From an uncultured Oscillibacter sp. (GTDB taxonomy: Bacteria; Bacillota_A; Clostridia; Oscillospirales; Oscillospiraceae): a stretch of 22,347 nt of DNA. The notes under the pieces are model-generated. The model saw nothing but the letters and a program-made list of their open reading frames with translations. It was not told the DNA's origin and searched no databases. Positions within the stretch are counted from its first letter, which is position 1; each line of letters begins with the position of its first letter. The translations under genes and the position numbers were made by a program. Below are positions 1 through 8,767 of this stretch, in pieces. The stretch lies in the NCBI GenBank assembly GCA_951800675.1, contig CATOKC010000049.1, forward strand, positions 1-22,347, in the 5' to 3' direction.

Positions 1-832
1 TCTCGCTGGGGATGATGATCTTGGTGGCCTTGCCGTCGGCGGCGGCCTGGAAGGCTTCCAGAGCCTTGATCTTCACCACCTGATCGTTGGGATTGGCCTC
101 GTTGAGGAGCTTGATGGAATCCGCAAGAGCCTGCTGGACCTTGAGGATCGCGGCGGCCTGGCCCTCGGCCTCCAGAATGGCGGCCTGCTTGGAGGCGTCG
201 GCCCGGAGGATGGCGGACTGCTTCTCGCCCTCCGCCACCAGGATCTGGCTCTCCTTCTGGCCCTGGGCCTGGAGAATGGCCTCGCGGCGCTCGCGCTCGG
301 CGCGCATCTGCTTCTCCATGGAATCCTGAATGTCACGGGGCGGGATGATGTTCTTCAGCTCCACGCGGTTGACCTTGATGCCCCAGGGGTCCGTGGCCTC
401 GTCCAGGATGGAGCGCATCTGGGTATTGATGTGGTCGCGGCTGGTGAGGGACTGGTCCAGCTCCAGATCGCCGATGATGTTACGGAGCGTGGTGGCGGTC
501 AGGTTCTCGATGGCGCTCATGGGGTGCTCCACGCCATAGGCGTACAGCTTGGGGTCGATGATCTGGAAGTAAATGACAGTGTCGATCTGCATGGTGACGT
601 TGTCCTTGGTGATGACGGGCTGGGGCGCGAAATCGACTACCTGCTCCTTCAGGCTGACCCGCTTGGCCACGCGGTCAATAAAGGGCAGCTTGATATGGAC
701 GCCCACGCCCCAGGTGGTCTGGTACGCGCCCAGGCGCTCCACCACGAAGGCACGGGACTGCTGGACGACCTGAATGTTCGTCACCAGCAGGATGAGGATG
801 ATGACGCCAATGGCGGCAAAAATATACGGCAT
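1..832 (-). CDS. SPFH/Band 7 (stomatin-like) membrane protein, 3' end outside window
   Basis: Reading the minus strand from the ATG at 832 gives an uninterrupted frame that leaves the window at position 1 (277 codons seen). It begins with a short hydrophobic anchor (about residues 4-17, IFAAIGVIILILLV). A Band 7 domain follows, with the typical stretches QQSRAFVVERLGAY, VDFAPQPVITKDNVTM and WGIKVNRVELKNI. A long charged, Ala/Glu/Gln-rich coiled-coil region (about 175-245) comes after it. This order is that of stomatin/QmcA/HflK-C-like proteins, which oligomerise on the inner membrane and organise membrane microdomains or proteases. An AGGAGG motif about 8 bases upstream supports the start. 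In this family the gene is often paired with an NfeD-like partner, which would lie outside the window if present. The exact subfamily and role are not determined. Confidence 0.9.
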   Translation of the reverse strand, partial: MPYIFAAIGVIILILLVTNIQVVQQSRAFVVERLGAYQTTWGVGVHIKLPFIDRVAKRVSLKEQVVDFAPQPVITKDNVTMQIDTVIYFQIIDPKLYAYGVEHPMSAIENLTATTLRNIIGDLELDQSLTSRDHINTQMRSILDEATDPWGIKVNRVELKNIIPPRDIQDSMEKQMRAERERREAILQAQGQKESQILVAEGEKQSAILRADASKQAAILEAEGQAAAILKVQQALADSIKLLNEANPNDQVVKIKALEAFQAAADGKATKIIIPSE

Positions 833-863
833 GTGGATATCCCTCCTGATTTTTGATAAGAAT

Positions 864-892
864 AGTATATCACACCTTGTGCAAATTTTCCA
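864..892 (-). promoter_or_regulatory. Candidate sigma-A promoter for the SPFH gene
   Basis: On the minus strand a TATACT -10 box (864-869) lies 17 bases from a TGGAAA -35-like box (887-892, 4 of 6 consensus bases). The -10 is about 32 bases upstream of the SPFH start. It sits in the AT-rich gap after kbl, where no convincing terminator is visible, so read-through from kbl is also possible. Confidence 0.5.
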
Positions 893-921
893 GTCTTATT
901 TTTCCGGCGTCCCGGCGGCGG

Positions 922-2109
922 TCAGAGGCCCATTTCCTCCTTGACCTGGCGGAAGCACTCCACGGCGAAGTCCAGGTCCTCCCGGGTATGCCCGGCGGAT
1001 ACCTGGGTGCGGATGCGGGCCCGGCCCTGAGGCACCACGGGATAGCTGAATCCCACCACGTAGACGCCCTTCTCCAGCATCCGGGCGGCGAACTCCCCGG
1101 CGGTCTTGGCATCGTAGAGCATTACGGCCACGATGGGGTGGCTGCCCTCCAGCACATCGAAGCCCAGGGCGCTGAGCTTCTCCCGGAAGTAGGCGGTGTT
1201 CTCGTGGACCCGGTCCCGGAGCTCCGTGGAGGCGGTAAGCAGCTCGATGGTCTGGATGCTGGCGGCGCAGATGGCGGGAGCCACGGTGTTGGAGAACAGG
1301 TAGGGACGGCTGCGCTGGCGCAGCAGGTCCACGATCTCCTGACGGGCGGCGGTATAGCCGCCGGAGGCTCCGCCCAGGGCCTTGCCGAAGGTGCCGGTGA
1401 TGATGTCCACCCGGTCCTGGACGCCGCAGTACTCCGGGGTGCCCCGGCCGGTGTCGCCCATGAAGCCCACGGCGTGGCTGTCGTCCACCATGACCAAGGC
1501 GTCGAACTCATCGGCCAGGTCGCAGATGCCCTTCAGGTTGGCGATATAGCCGTCCATGGAGAACACGCCGTCGGTGGCGATGAGCTTCACCTGACAGCCC
1601 GCGCTGCGGGCGTCCTCCAGCTGGGCGCGGAGGTCGTTCATATCGTTGTTCTTATAGCGGTAGCGCTTGGCCTTGCACAGGCGCACGCCGTCGATGATGG
1701 AGGCGTGGTTCAGCTCGTCGGAGATGATGGCGTCCTCCGGCCCCAGCAGGGTTTCGAAGAGGCCCCCGTTGGCATCGAAGCAGGAGGAGTAGAGGATAAC
1801 GTCGTCCATCCCCAGAAATTTCGCCAGCTTTTCCTCCAGCTCCTTATGGATGGACTGGGTCCCGCAGATAAAGCGGACGGAGCTCAGGCCGAAGCCCCAT
1901 TGATCGTAGCTTGCCTTCGCCGCCTCGATCAGGGCGGGGTGGTTGGAGAGGCCCAGGTAGTTGTTGGCGCACATGTTGACTACTTTTTTCGCCTGGGTGG
2001 TGTCGATCCTGGACTTCTGGGGGGTGGTGATGATCCGCTCGCCCTTCCAGGTACCCGCCTCCTTGATGGCTTCCAGTTCCTTGCGGTATTTTTCCAGTGC
2101 CTGTTTCAT
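922..2109 (-). CDS. kbl: Glycine C-acetyltransferase (2-amino-3-ketobutyrate CoA ligase)
   Basis: A 395-residue PLP-dependent alpha-oxoamine synthase, close to the usual length of about 398. It converts 2-amino-3-oxobutyrate plus CoA to glycine plus acetyl-CoA, the second step of threonine breakdown. Visible hallmarks are [10 protein letters not shown] (49-58), the RFICGTQ segment (79-85), DELNHAS (131-137), the PLP-contacting DDSHAVG (209-215), and GTFGKALGG with the Schiff-base lysine at 243. A second ATG lies two codons upstream at 2115 but only 2 bases from the AGGAGG. The ATG at 2109 has 8-base spacing and is preferred. The ribosome binding site overlaps the stop of the preceding fusion gene, so the two are probably translationally coupled. 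Together with tdh upstream it forms a threonine-to-glycine operon. Confidence 0.95.
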   Translation of the reverse strand: MKQALEKYRKELEAIKEAGTWKGERIITTPQKSRIDTTQAKKVVNMCANNYLGLSNHPALIEAAKASYDQWGFGLSSVRFICGTQSIHKELEEKLAKFLGMDDVILYSSCFDANGGLFETLLGPEDAIISDELNHASIIDGVRLCKAKRYRYKNNDMNDLRAQLEDARSAGCQVKLIATDGVFSMDGYIANLKGICDLADEFDALVMVDDSHAVGFMGDTGRGTPEYCGVQDRVDIITGTFGKALGGASGGYTAARQEIVDLLRQRSRPYLFSNTVAPAICAASIQTIELLTASTELRDRVHENTAYFREKLSALGFDVLEGSHPIVAVMLYDAKTAGEFAARMLEKGVYVVGFSYPVVPQGRARIRTQVSAGHTREDLDFAVECFRQVKEEMGL

Positions 2110-2122
2110 AGTCATATCCTCC

Positions 2123-3826
2123 TCAAAATTCGTTATAGAAAACGACTTCGTCTAATTCCTTGCGCTGCCCATGGGCGGGGCAGGGCGCCGCGTCCGGGGC
2201 GGGATAGCCCATGACCAGCAGGGCGGTGGGCTCCAGGCGGTCCGGCAGGGCAAACTCCTCCCGCACCGCCTCCGGAATGAAGTGCATGACCCAGGTGGTC
2301 CCCACACCAAGGGCGGCGGCGGCCAGCATCAGGTGGGTGGCGGCGATGGCGGCGTCAATGTCTCCGCTGGACTTGCCGTCGTAGCCGCGCTTCCAGCACT
2401 CGTCCCTGTCGTGGCAGACCAGCAGCGCGGCGGGGGCGTCAAAGTGGCACTCCGTACACCGGCGGAGCTTTTCCAGGGCCTCCCGGCTGCTGATGGCCAG
2501 GATCCGCTGGGGCTGGCGGTTGCAGGCGGTAGGGGCCAGCTGTCCGGCCCGGAGAATCTTCTCAACAGTCTCCGCCTCGATGGGCCTGCCGTCAAACTGC
2601 CGGACCGAATAACGCTCCGAAGCCAGACGCATAAATTCCCCGTACATGGCGGGTTCCGCCATCTGTTTGCCGGTCCACTCCGGCTTGAGCAGCCGGTACT
2701 CCACCCGGGTTTTCAGCTTCCCGCCGTGCTGCGTCCAGTCCGGCTTTTCCGACTCCTTGATAAGGCCGCATTTCTGCATGGCCCGCTCCGAGCCCCGGTT
2801 CTCCGTGAGGCATCCGGTGGAGAAGCGGTACACGCCGTCCTCCTCGAAGGCAAACGCCAGCAGCCTGCGGAGGGCCTCGGTGGTATAGCCCTGGTTCCAG
2901 CACGCCGGATAGGTGAAGTATCCGGCGTCCACCAGCTTCCCCTGAGGGACGGTCTCCCGCACGGTGTAGCCGATGCTGCCCACCTGCTCCCCGGTATCCT
3001 TCCGCTCCATGTGGAGGAAATAAAATTTCCGATCCGGAGAGGCCGCGTCCACCAGGACCTCCCGAAATTCCCGCTCCGCCTCCTCCCGGGAGGAGAGCTG
3101 GATGTCCTGGAGGTAGTACATGGCCTTTTTATCGCTTTTCAGCCGGAAATAGGCCTCGAAGTCCTCGTCCACATAGTCCCGCAGGATCAGCCGCTCCGTC
3201 TCCAGCCAGACCGCCAGGATATCCCTCAGGGACGCGGGGGGAAACTCTGCCAGCGCGGGATGGTCCGTCAGCGTCCGCACGATCCGCCAGCCGTCCCGGC
3301 TGTGGACGGCGTTCTGGGGAATGGGCCGGAATCCAAGGTCCAGATATACCTTGCAGGCCAGCCACGTGGTGGTCTGGGTGGGAATTTTTCCGCGGGTATG
3401 GCCCAGGGCGCGCATCACCCCCAGAACATAGGAGATCAGCGGCTTGGACAGCCCCCGCCCCTGGTACTCCCTGCGGACGGCCACCCAGTGCAGCCAGCCG
3501 CTGCCGGAGCGGTCCCGCCCGGTGATATCCTCGTAGGCGGTGGCGGTCGCCACCTTTTCCCCGGCAACGTTCTCCACAAAGACCATCCGGCGGCACAGGG
3601 AGTCCTCCCTGCCACCGTAGTATTTGTTCCAAACCTCCACTCCCTGGGCGTGGCTGGTCAATTCCCCGGCGGAACGCTCGATATCGATCCAGACGTCCCT
3701 ATCCCCGAGGCGGAAAAAGGCGAATCGATAGCCCTCGGGGAGCGGAAGCTGGGGAACGCCGTCCAGATCGCCCTCCAGAAGAAGCTCGTAATATTTGATA
3801 CGGGCGTCATGATTGTCAAAACGCAT
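2123..3826 (-). CDS. Triple-domain fusion: GNAT - GNAT - nitroreductase
   Basis: One open frame of 567 residues with three recognisable parts. Residues about 1-200 are a GNAT acyltransferase with the acetyl-CoA loop [14 protein letters not shown] (117-130). Residues about 208-381 are a second, RimJ/RimL-like GNAT, starting [11 protein letters not shown] and carrying [10 protein letters not shown] (311-320). Residues about 397-567 are a compact nitroreductase-like flavin domain with [11 protein letters not shown] (403-413), [10 protein letters not shown] (431-440) and a C-terminal [15 protein letters not shown] pattern. The ATG at 3826 has AAGGAGG six bases upstream. No good internal ribosome binding site is visible before the nitroreductase part, and no frameshift, so it reads as a true fusion. 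It lies 21 bases after tdh and 13 bases before kbl, so all three are surely cotranscribed. Substrates are unknown. A role in acylating or reducing a threonine-pathway metabolite is speculation. Confidence 0.88.
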   Translation of the reverse strand: MRFDNHDARIKYYELLLEGDLDGVPQLPLPEGYRFAFFRLGDRDVWIDIERSAGELTSHAQGVEVWNKYYGGREDSLCRRMVFVENVAGEKVATATAYEDITGRDRSGSGWLHWVAVRREYQGRGLSKPLISYVLGVMRALGHTRGKIPTQTTTWLACKVYLDLGFRPIPQNAVHSRDGWRIVRTLTDHPALAEFPPASLRDILAVWLETERLILRDYVDEDFEAYFRLKSDKKAMYYLQDIQLSSREEAEREFREVLVDAASPDRKFYFLHMERKDTGEQVGSIGYTVRETVPQGKLVDAGYFTYPACWNQGYTTEALRRLLAFAFEEDGVYRFSTGCLTENRGSERAMQKCGLIKESEKPDWTQHGGKLKTRVEYRLLKPEWTGKQMAEPAMYGEFMRLASERYSVRQFDGRPIEAETVEKILRAGQLAPTACNRQPQRILAISSREALEKLRRCTECHFDAPAALLVCHDRDECWKRGYDGKSSGDIDAAIAATHLMLAAAALGVGTTWVMHFIPEAVREEFALPDRLEPTALLVMGYPAPDAAPCPAHGQRKELDEVVFYNEF

Positions 3827-3847
3827 ACTCTGCCTCCTTAAAGGCGG

Positions 3848-4882
3848 TCACTTGCTCCAATCCAGAATGACCTTCCCGGACTGTCCGCTGTTCATCGCGG
3901 CAAAGCCTTCCTCGAACTGCTTGTAGTGGAACCGGTGGGTGATCACGGGCGACAGGTCCAGTCCGCCCTGGACCATGTAGCTCATCTGGTGCCAGTTGTC
4001 CATCTTTCGTCCATAGATGCCCTGGAGCGTCAGACCCTTGCAGATGATCTGGTTCATATCCATGGGCACCGGCTGGTTGGAGATGCCCAGCAGGCTGATC
4101 TTTCCGCCGTTGCGCATCACGGAGATCATCTGCTGGAGCCCCGCGCCGCTGCCGCTCATCTCCAGGCCGATATCGAAGCCCTCTACCAGCCCCTGCTTGT
4201 GCATCACCGCCGGCAGGTCCTCGCTCTTTACATCCACCGCGGCGTCCACGCCCATTCTCCGGGCCAGCTCCAGCCGGTAGGCGTTTACATCCGTGATCAC
4301 CACCCGCCGGGCTCCGGCGTACTTGCAGATACCCGCCGCGATGATGCCGATGGGACCCGCGCCGGTAATCAGCACGTCCTCGCCCACCAGGTCCCACATC
4401 AGCGCCGTATGGGCCGCGTTGCCGAAGGCGTCAAAAAAGGAGACAATATCCTCGGGCAGGCTCTCGTCGATGATGATGACGTTGCTCTCCGGGATGCACA
4501 CGTACTCCGCAAAGGCGCCGTCCCGGTCCACGCCCACGCCCTTGGTGTCCTTGCACCACTGGATGTTGCCGGTATGGCAGTTCCGGCAGCGGCCGCAGGT
4601 GATATGCCCCTCGCCGCTGACCCGCTGGCCGATATGGAGCCCGGTAACGCCTGCGCCCAGTCCGGCCACCTCGCCCACGTACTCGTGGCCGATGACCATG
4701 GGGGGCTTGATATGCTCCTGGGCCCAGGGGTCCCAGTTGTAAATATGTACGTCCGTACCGCAGATAGCGGTCTTGTGGATCTTGATCAGCACCTGTCCCG
4801 GGCCCGGCTCGGGAACAGGGACCTGCCGTAACTCCAGCCCGGGTCCTGCGGCGGGCTTTACCAATGCGTCCATGAGCTGCAT
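3848..4882 (-). CDS. tdh: L-threonine 3-dehydrogenase
   Basis: A 344-residue zinc-dependent medium-chain dehydrogenase that oxidises L-threonine to 2-amino-3-oxobutyrate with NAD+, supplying the substrate of Kbl. From the ATG at 4882 the catalytic zinc ligands are C41 (in ICGTDVH), H66 and E67 (GHEYVG), and the structural zinc cysteines are C96, C99, C102 and C110. All are offset by three from the E. coli Tdh residues. A GAGPIG Rossmann motif and the IYNWDPWAQEHIKPP segment typical of Tdh are present. A GTG at 4885 directly before the ATG could also initiate. AGGAGG at 4892-4897 gives a 6-base spacer to the GTG and 9 to the ATG. It is the first gene of the minus-strand operon, under the promoter at 4940-4968. 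Confidence 0.96.
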   Translation of the reverse strand: MQLMDALVKPAAGPGLELRQVPVPEPGPGQVLIKIHKTAICGTDVHIYNWDPWAQEHIKPPMVIGHEYVGEVAGLGAGVTGLHIGQRVSGEGHITCGRCRNCHTGNIQWCKDTKGVGVDRDGAFAEYVCIPESNVIIIDESLPEDIVSFFDAFGNAAHTALMWDLVGEDVLITGAGPIGIIAAGICKYAGARRVVITDVNAYRLELARRMGVDAAVDVKSEDLPAVMHKQGLVEGFDIGLEMSGSGAGLQQMISVMRNGGKISLLGISNQPVPMDMNQIICKGLTLQGIYGRKMDNWHQMSYMVQGGLDLSPVITHRFHYKQFEEGFAAMNSGQSGKVILDWSK

Positions 4883-4939
4883 CACAATCGTCCTCCTGTA
4901 GCAAACAATATTCGCTTGTTTCGTTTTTCTGGCAAGGAC

Positions 4940-4968
4940 AGTATACGGCAGTTCCCGTGAAATGTCAA
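4940..4968 (-). promoter_or_regulatory. Consensus sigma-A promoter of the tdh operon
   Basis: On the minus strand TTGACA (4963-4968) and TATACT (4940-4945) are separated by exactly 17 bases. This is a near-perfect housekeeping promoter, about 57 bases upstream of tdh. Transcription should start near 4933. No riboswitch-like structure is visible in the short leader. Confidence 0.9.
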
Positions 4969-5346
4969 TGGGCCGTTTTCGGTTTTAAGAAATAAATTCA
5001 GAGCTCCGCGCCGCGCGCTGCGGAGACGGTCTTCCGGTGAAGCTGCTCGTATAATTCAGGGGTGGGTTGTGCAGTATGGGAATGAGATACATTTTTATCA
5101 AAATTGCAGTGTAGTTTTCATAAAAAGGAATCAGGAAATTTGTCTGATTTATTCGTTTACGAAACATCGTTTCTCCGCTATCATGAAAAACACCAGCCAA
5201 GATACTTGGTGAAAACAACTGAAAACCGGCATTTCTTTAACCAACAAGCAGTTGTTTTGATGATTCTCTTGCCGCAAAGCTATTTTCCACAATGTCATGA
5301 CTTGGCTGCGGTATGGAAACACTATATGACGAATCGAGGTGATGGA
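4969..5346 (+). promoter_or_regulatory. Divergent control region and leader of the LacI/ribose operon
   Basis: About 380 bases without a convincing gene. A TATAAT at 5050-5055 is a possible plus-strand -10, but no good -35 accompanies it. At 5155-5173 two palindromes overlap, GTTTACGAAAC and GAAACATCGTTTC. Their sequence recalls LacI/RbsR-type operators, so this is a candidate autoregulatory site. A perfect 10-base inverted repeat follows (5212-5221 and 5249-5258, 27 bases apart). It could be a looped operator pair or a leader hairpin. The open frame extends upstream of the regulator to 5104, but that stretch is AT-rich, resembles no protein and has no ribosome binding site. Confidence 0.45.
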
Positions 5347-6339
5347 GTGCGGGTCACAGTAGAAGAAATCGCAAAAATAGCCGGCGTATCGAAGGCGACG
5401 GTCTCTAGGGTCTTGAATCATTCTGATACGGGAGTCAGCACCCAGACCAGAGAAAAGGTACAGCGTATCATTGATGAGATGCACTACTCACCAGATCATA
5501 TCGGGATCCAGATGCAGTCGAAAAGCATTGGACTGGTCGTTCCGGATATCACAAATCCCTTCTTTGCCGACATTGCCCGCGCCGTTGCAAATCGGGCCAT
5601 CTGTGACAACTACGTAGTCATATTGATGAACACGGATTTTTCAGAGGAGAAGGAACTGGAGTATATTTCCACCTTGATCGCCAAGAAAGTCGATGGGATC
5701 ATACTGATACCCTCTGGAAGTGAAAGCAGGAAGGGGCACTTCGCTCCTCAGAAATATGGGATACCTCTGGTCCTGCTGGACCGAAAGCTAAACCGATTGG
5801 ATTTTTGCACTACGATCTGTTCCGATAACGAGTACGCCGCCTTCTGCTCTTGCGAGCTGCTAATCAAAAACGGCTCACGAAGCATCGCGTTTATCTCAGG
5901 GCCTCTGCGCATATCCACATCCGCAGAGCGGCTGGCTGGCTATAAACTGGCCCTGGAACAGTATGGCATCCCATTTGAGCAGGACATGGTGAAAATCGGC
6001 GACTATACGGTAGAAAGCGGATACAACGCCGTACTGGATCTGGAAAAAGAGGGGATCGAATATTCTGCGGTCCTGGCAGCCAATGATATGATGGCGCTGG
6101 GCGCCCTGCGGGCACTAAAAGAATTTTCCTACAAGATCCCGGAAACGAAAGAAATTATTGGTTTTGATAACATCAATTTTTCTCAGTACTGTGAACCGCC
6201 GCTTTCTACTATCCAACAGCCGACTGCGGAGATGGGGAAGAAAGCGACGGAGGTCCTTATCAAGATGATAAATGGAGACCCCGTTCCAAGTTACCGGCGG
6301 TTACAGCCAAAGATGATCCTGCGCAAAACAACAAAATGA
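5347..6339 (+). CDS. LacI-family transcriptional regulator, RbsR-like
   Basis: From a GTG at 5347 the product is 330 residues, normal for the family. An N-terminal helix-turn-helix (VEEIAKIAGVSKATVSRVLN, about 5-24) is followed by the hinge and a periplasmic-binding-protein-like effector domain. That domain includes IGLVVPDITNPFFADIARAV, a DGIILIPSG strand and a C-terminal IGFDNI...LSTIQQP segment. The GTG is chosen because GAGGTGAT, a long match to the 16S rRNA tail, lies 7 bases upstream and the HTH then starts where LacI proteins normally do. An in-frame ATG at 5326 has only a weak site. The gene leads the ribose operon in the same direction, so it probably controls that operon and itself. 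The effector, perhaps ribose or a related sugar, is inferred from context. Confidence 0.93.
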   Translation: MRVTVEEIAKIAGVSKATVSRVLNHSDTGVSTQTREKVQRIIDEMHYSPDHIGIQMQSKSIGLVVPDITNPFFADIARAVANRAICDNYVVILMNTDFSEEKELEYISTLIAKKVDGIILIPSGSESRKGHFAPQKYGIPLVLLDRKLNRLDFCTTICSDNEYAAFCSCELLIKNGSRSIAFISGPLRISTSAERLAGYKLALEQYGIPFEQDMVKIGDYTVESGYNAVLDLEKEGIEYSAVLAANDMMALGALRALKEFSYKIPETKEIIGFDNINFSQYCEPPLSTIQQPTAEMGKKATEVLIKMINGDPVPSYRRLQPKMILRKTTK

Positions 6340-6394
6340 GGGGAGATGTGCAGAAGAACAGACGCTATTCTCAAAATCGAATGGAGGTGTTTAC

Positions 6395-7339
6395 TTGAAA
6401 AAGATCCTTGTGATAGGGAGCACGAACCTGGACTTTGTGATTCAAATGGATGCCCTGCCGGAGCCTGGTGAAACACTGCTGTGCCGGTCATTCGCCCGGG
6501 TCCCCGGCGGTAAGGGGGCAAATCAGGCCTATGCCTGCGGGAGGCTTGGGGGGACCCCCCGTTTTCTGAGCGCGGTTGGAAAGGATGGGTTTGGCACCAG
6601 TATCATCGAGGGGCTGCAGCGGGCCGGTGTCGATTGTTCTGATGTGATATTCAGTGAAACGGAAGACACGGGTATGGCAATGATCTGCGTCAACGCATCA
6701 GGCAACAACTCGATCGTTGTTATCCCAGGGGCGAACCGGTCATGCACAAAGACGTACATCCAGTCGCTGAAACCACTGTTGGAGGAGGCAGACATTGTTC
6801 TGGCTCAGATGGAGATCCCTCTGGACGGCGTATACTATGCGATGAAGCTTGCTTATGAACGGGGGAAAATAACGATCCTCAATCCGGCGCCCGCGCCGGA
6901 GAGTATCCCGGAGGATATCTACCCCTGTCTCCACTACATCACGCCCAATGAGACAGAACTGCAAAAACTGACAGGATGCCGCGTTGCAACGCTGGAGGAT
7001 GCTGCGGAGGCAGCGGGGATACTTCTGAAGAAGGGCGTTGCAAATGTGATCGTTACATTGGGTGGAAAGGGCGCTCTCCTTAAAAATAGAGAGATGGAAA
7101 CACTGTACGCGGCACCGCAGATCCCTGTGGTAGATACGACCGCCGCCGGAGATACATTCAATGGGGCATTGGCAGTCAAACTGGCAGAAGGAGCGGAAAT
7201 TGGACAGGCAATACCGTTTGCCAACGCGGCGGCAGCCCTTGCGGTTTCAAGAAAAGGCGCGCAGACCTCAGTGCCATCCCGTGCCGAGGTAGACAGATTC
7301 ATAGGAGATCAGGAGGAAAAGAAATGTGAAAAAAGATAA
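6395..7339 (+). CDS. rbsK: Ribokinase (PfkB family)
   Basis: A 314-residue PfkB-type sugar kinase that phosphorylates D-ribose to ribose 5-phosphate with ATP. It has the N-terminal GSTNLDFVIQMDALPEPGET, the GGKGANQA sugar-site signature (38-45) and the C-terminal DTTAAGDTFNGAL signature with catalytic D253. The NPAPA motif at about 163-167 is typical of true ribokinases. Initiation is at TTG 6395, with GGAGG seven bases upstream. The next gene overlaps it by 14 bases and encodes ribose pyranase, which supports ribose as the substrate. Confidence 0.94.
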   Translation: MKKILVIGSTNLDFVIQMDALPEPGETLLCRSFARVPGGKGANQAYACGRLGGTPRFLSAVGKDGFGTSIIEGLQRAGVDCSDVIFSETEDTGMAMICVNASGNNSIVVIPGANRSCTKTYIQSLKPLLEEADIVLAQMEIPLDGVYYAMKLAYERGKITILNPAPAPESIPEDIYPCLHYITPNETELQKLTGCRVATLEDAAEAAGILLKKGVANVIVTLGGKGALLKNREMETLYAAPQIPVVDTTAAGDTFNGALAVKLAEGAEIGQAIPFANAAAALAVSRKGAQTSVPSRAEVDRFIGDQEEKKCEKR

Positions 7340-7721
7340 GATATTGAACCCGGAACTGGTGCGGCTGATCTCCTCTCTGGGACATACACAGACGCTGGTC
7401 ATTGGAGACGCCGGGCTGCCGGTACCTAAGGGCGTACCATGTATCGATCTCTCGGTTGTGCGGGGTATTCCCTCTTTCCAGGACCTGCTGGCAGCAGTAG
7501 CCGGGGAGTTGGTGGTGGAGTCCGCCATCTATGCAGAAGAAGCGGATCAAAAAAATCCGGAGGCCGTTTCTTTCATGCGGGAGAATCTGCCGGGTATCCC
7601 TCTGTCGGCTGTGCCCCATGAGGAATTTAAGCGAATGACAAAGGATTCTATGGGGATCATCCGCACCGGGGAGTGTTCCGCCTACGCCAATATCATTCTT
7701 GTTGGTGGAGTCGATTTCTGA
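7326..7721 (+). CDS. rbsD: D-ribose pyranase (RbsD/FucU family)
   Basis: A 131-residue protein of the RbsD/FucU mutarotase family, which interconverts ribopyranose and ribofuranose so that ribokinase receives its substrate. The active-site pattern LGHTQTLVIGDAGLP places His20 and Asp28 at their usual family positions, and the C-terminal RTGECSAYANIILVGGV is characteristic. It starts at GTG 7326 inside the end of rbsK, with AGGAGG nine bases upstream. The nearby ATG at 7324 is followed at once by a stop. Overlap with rbsK implies translational coupling. Confidence 0.95.
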   Translation: MKKDKILNPELVRLISSLGHTQTLVIGDAGLPVPKGVPCIDLSVVRGIPSFQDLLAAVAGELVVESAIYAEEADQKNPEAVSFMRENLPGIPLSAVPHEEFKRMTKDSMGIIRTGECSAYANIILVGGVDF

Positions 7722-7741
7722 AAAAAGGAGGCAACAGCCAT

Positions 7742-8752
7742 ATGAAGGCAGCAGTTTTTGAACGGGAAGGTGTCTTGAGCGTCAAGGAGGTCGAAACGCC
7801 GCAGATCAGGCATCCTGATCAGGTGCTGATCGAGGTGGAAGCGTGCAGCATCTGTGGCACCGACGTCCATATCACGGCAGTTCCCGCTGGGTATGTCGCC
7901 ACGAAAGGGACGATCCTGGGGCATGAGTTCTGCGGCTATATCATCGGCAAGGGGGCAGATGTGCATCATCTGGATGTTGGCGACCGTGTGGTGGTTAACC
8001 CCAACAATTATTGCGGCGTCTGCACATACTGCCGGAAGAATCTGCCCAATCAGTGCGAGCATATTGAAGCTTTGGGGATCGATTATGACGGCGCGTTCGC
8101 AAAATATTGTCTGGTCAACGGAAAAGTGGCCTACCGGATATCTAAAGAGCTTCCCGCCGAGGCGGCAGCGTGCGTTGAACCGCTGGCCTGTGCGGTAAAT
8201 GGCCTGCGCAAGGTGAACGTACAGCCGGGCAGTTCTGCGGTCGTCATTGGTTCAGGACCGATTGGGCTGATGATCACGATGCTTCTGAAGGCGTCCGGGG
8301 CGGGAAGGATATTCCTGCTTGAGACCTCGCCGTATCGAATCGATTTTGCACGAAAGCTTGGTGTTGCAGATGTCTTGGACCCCCTGCACGCAGATGCAAA
8401 GAAGGTAGTCTTGGAGGCGACAGATATTGGCGCAGACTTTGTTTTTGATGTGACAGGGTCTCAGATCGTCTCCAGTATCGATTACGTTCGCAAGGGCGGA
8501 AGCGTGGTGCTGTTTGGAGTCAACAAAAACGCTCGGGCAGAGATCGCGCAATGCGAAGTCACGACCAAAGAGATTTCCGTTCTGGGCACCTGGCTGGCTA
8601 ACGCCACATTCCCGGAAGCGATCCGGATGCTGGAGACGCAGGTGATCGACGTTCAGCCGTTGATAACGGATATCGTTCCTCTGGAGCATATCCACCAAGG
8701 GCTTGAAAAACTGCGTGCCGGACAGGCTGTGAAGGTCATCGTAAAACCGTAA
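7742..8752 (+). CDS. Zinc-dependent medium-chain polyol/sugar dehydrogenase (YcjQ-like by context)
   Basis: A 336-residue MDR-family NAD(P)-dependent alcohol dehydrogenase of the sorbitol/threonine dehydrogenase type. Catalytic zinc ligands are C38 (SICGTDVH) and H61-E62 (GHEFCG). The structural zinc cysteines are C91, C94, C97 and C105. The Rossmann motif is GSGPIG. The ATG at 7742 follows a GGAGG at 7727-7731, and the frame extends further upstream without a better start. It lies between ribose pyranase and a Gfo/Idh oxidoreductase. In E. coli YcjQ, a protein of this class oxidises C3 of a hexoside in a cluster that also holds a Gfo/Idh enzyme, a TIM-barrel epimerase and an ABC importer. 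The same company here suggests a glycoside or riboside hydroxyl as substrate. That is inference; simple polyol oxidation is the alternative. Confidence 0.9.
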   Translation: MKAAVFEREGVLSVKEVETPQIRHPDQVLIEVEACSICGTDVHITAVPAGYVATKGTILGHEFCGYIIGKGADVHHLDVGDRVVVNPNNYCGVCTYCRKNLPNQCEHIEALGIDYDGAFAKYCLVNGKVAYRISKELPAEAAACVEPLACAVNGLRKVNVQPGSSAVVIGSGPIGLMITMLLKASGAGRIFLLETSPYRIDFARKLGVADVLDPLHADAKKVVLEATDIGADFVFDVTGSQIVSSIDYVRKGGSVVLFGVNKNARAEIAQCEVTTKEISVLGTWLANATFPEAIRMLETQVIDVQPLITDIVPLEHIHQGLEKLRAGQAVKVIVKP

Positions 8753-8767
8753 AATGGAAGTGGTCAT

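Noticed and set aside
853..2214. Long plus-strand open frame opposite kbl (453 codons)
   Set aside because: It is the complement of a clear PLP enzyme in GC-rich DNA. It has no family motifs and a His/Gly/Ala-rich shadow composition.
2171..3841. Long plus-strand open frame opposite the fusion gene (556 codons)
   Set aside because: The minus strand encodes three recognisable domains with a good ribosome binding site. The plus-strand translation is Gly/Pro/His/Leu-rich shadow.
5006..5016. CCGCGCCGCGC, found inverted at 16196-16206, as possible ends of an inserted block
   Set aside because: Only 11 bases match, the sequence is low-complexity GC, and the flanks are unrelated. It is probably chance in a GC-rich genome.
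5104..5346. Extended N-terminus of the LacI-type regulator
   Set aside because: The helix-turn-helix normally begins within about ten residues of the start, and the GTG at 5347 has an extended Shine-Dalgarno match.
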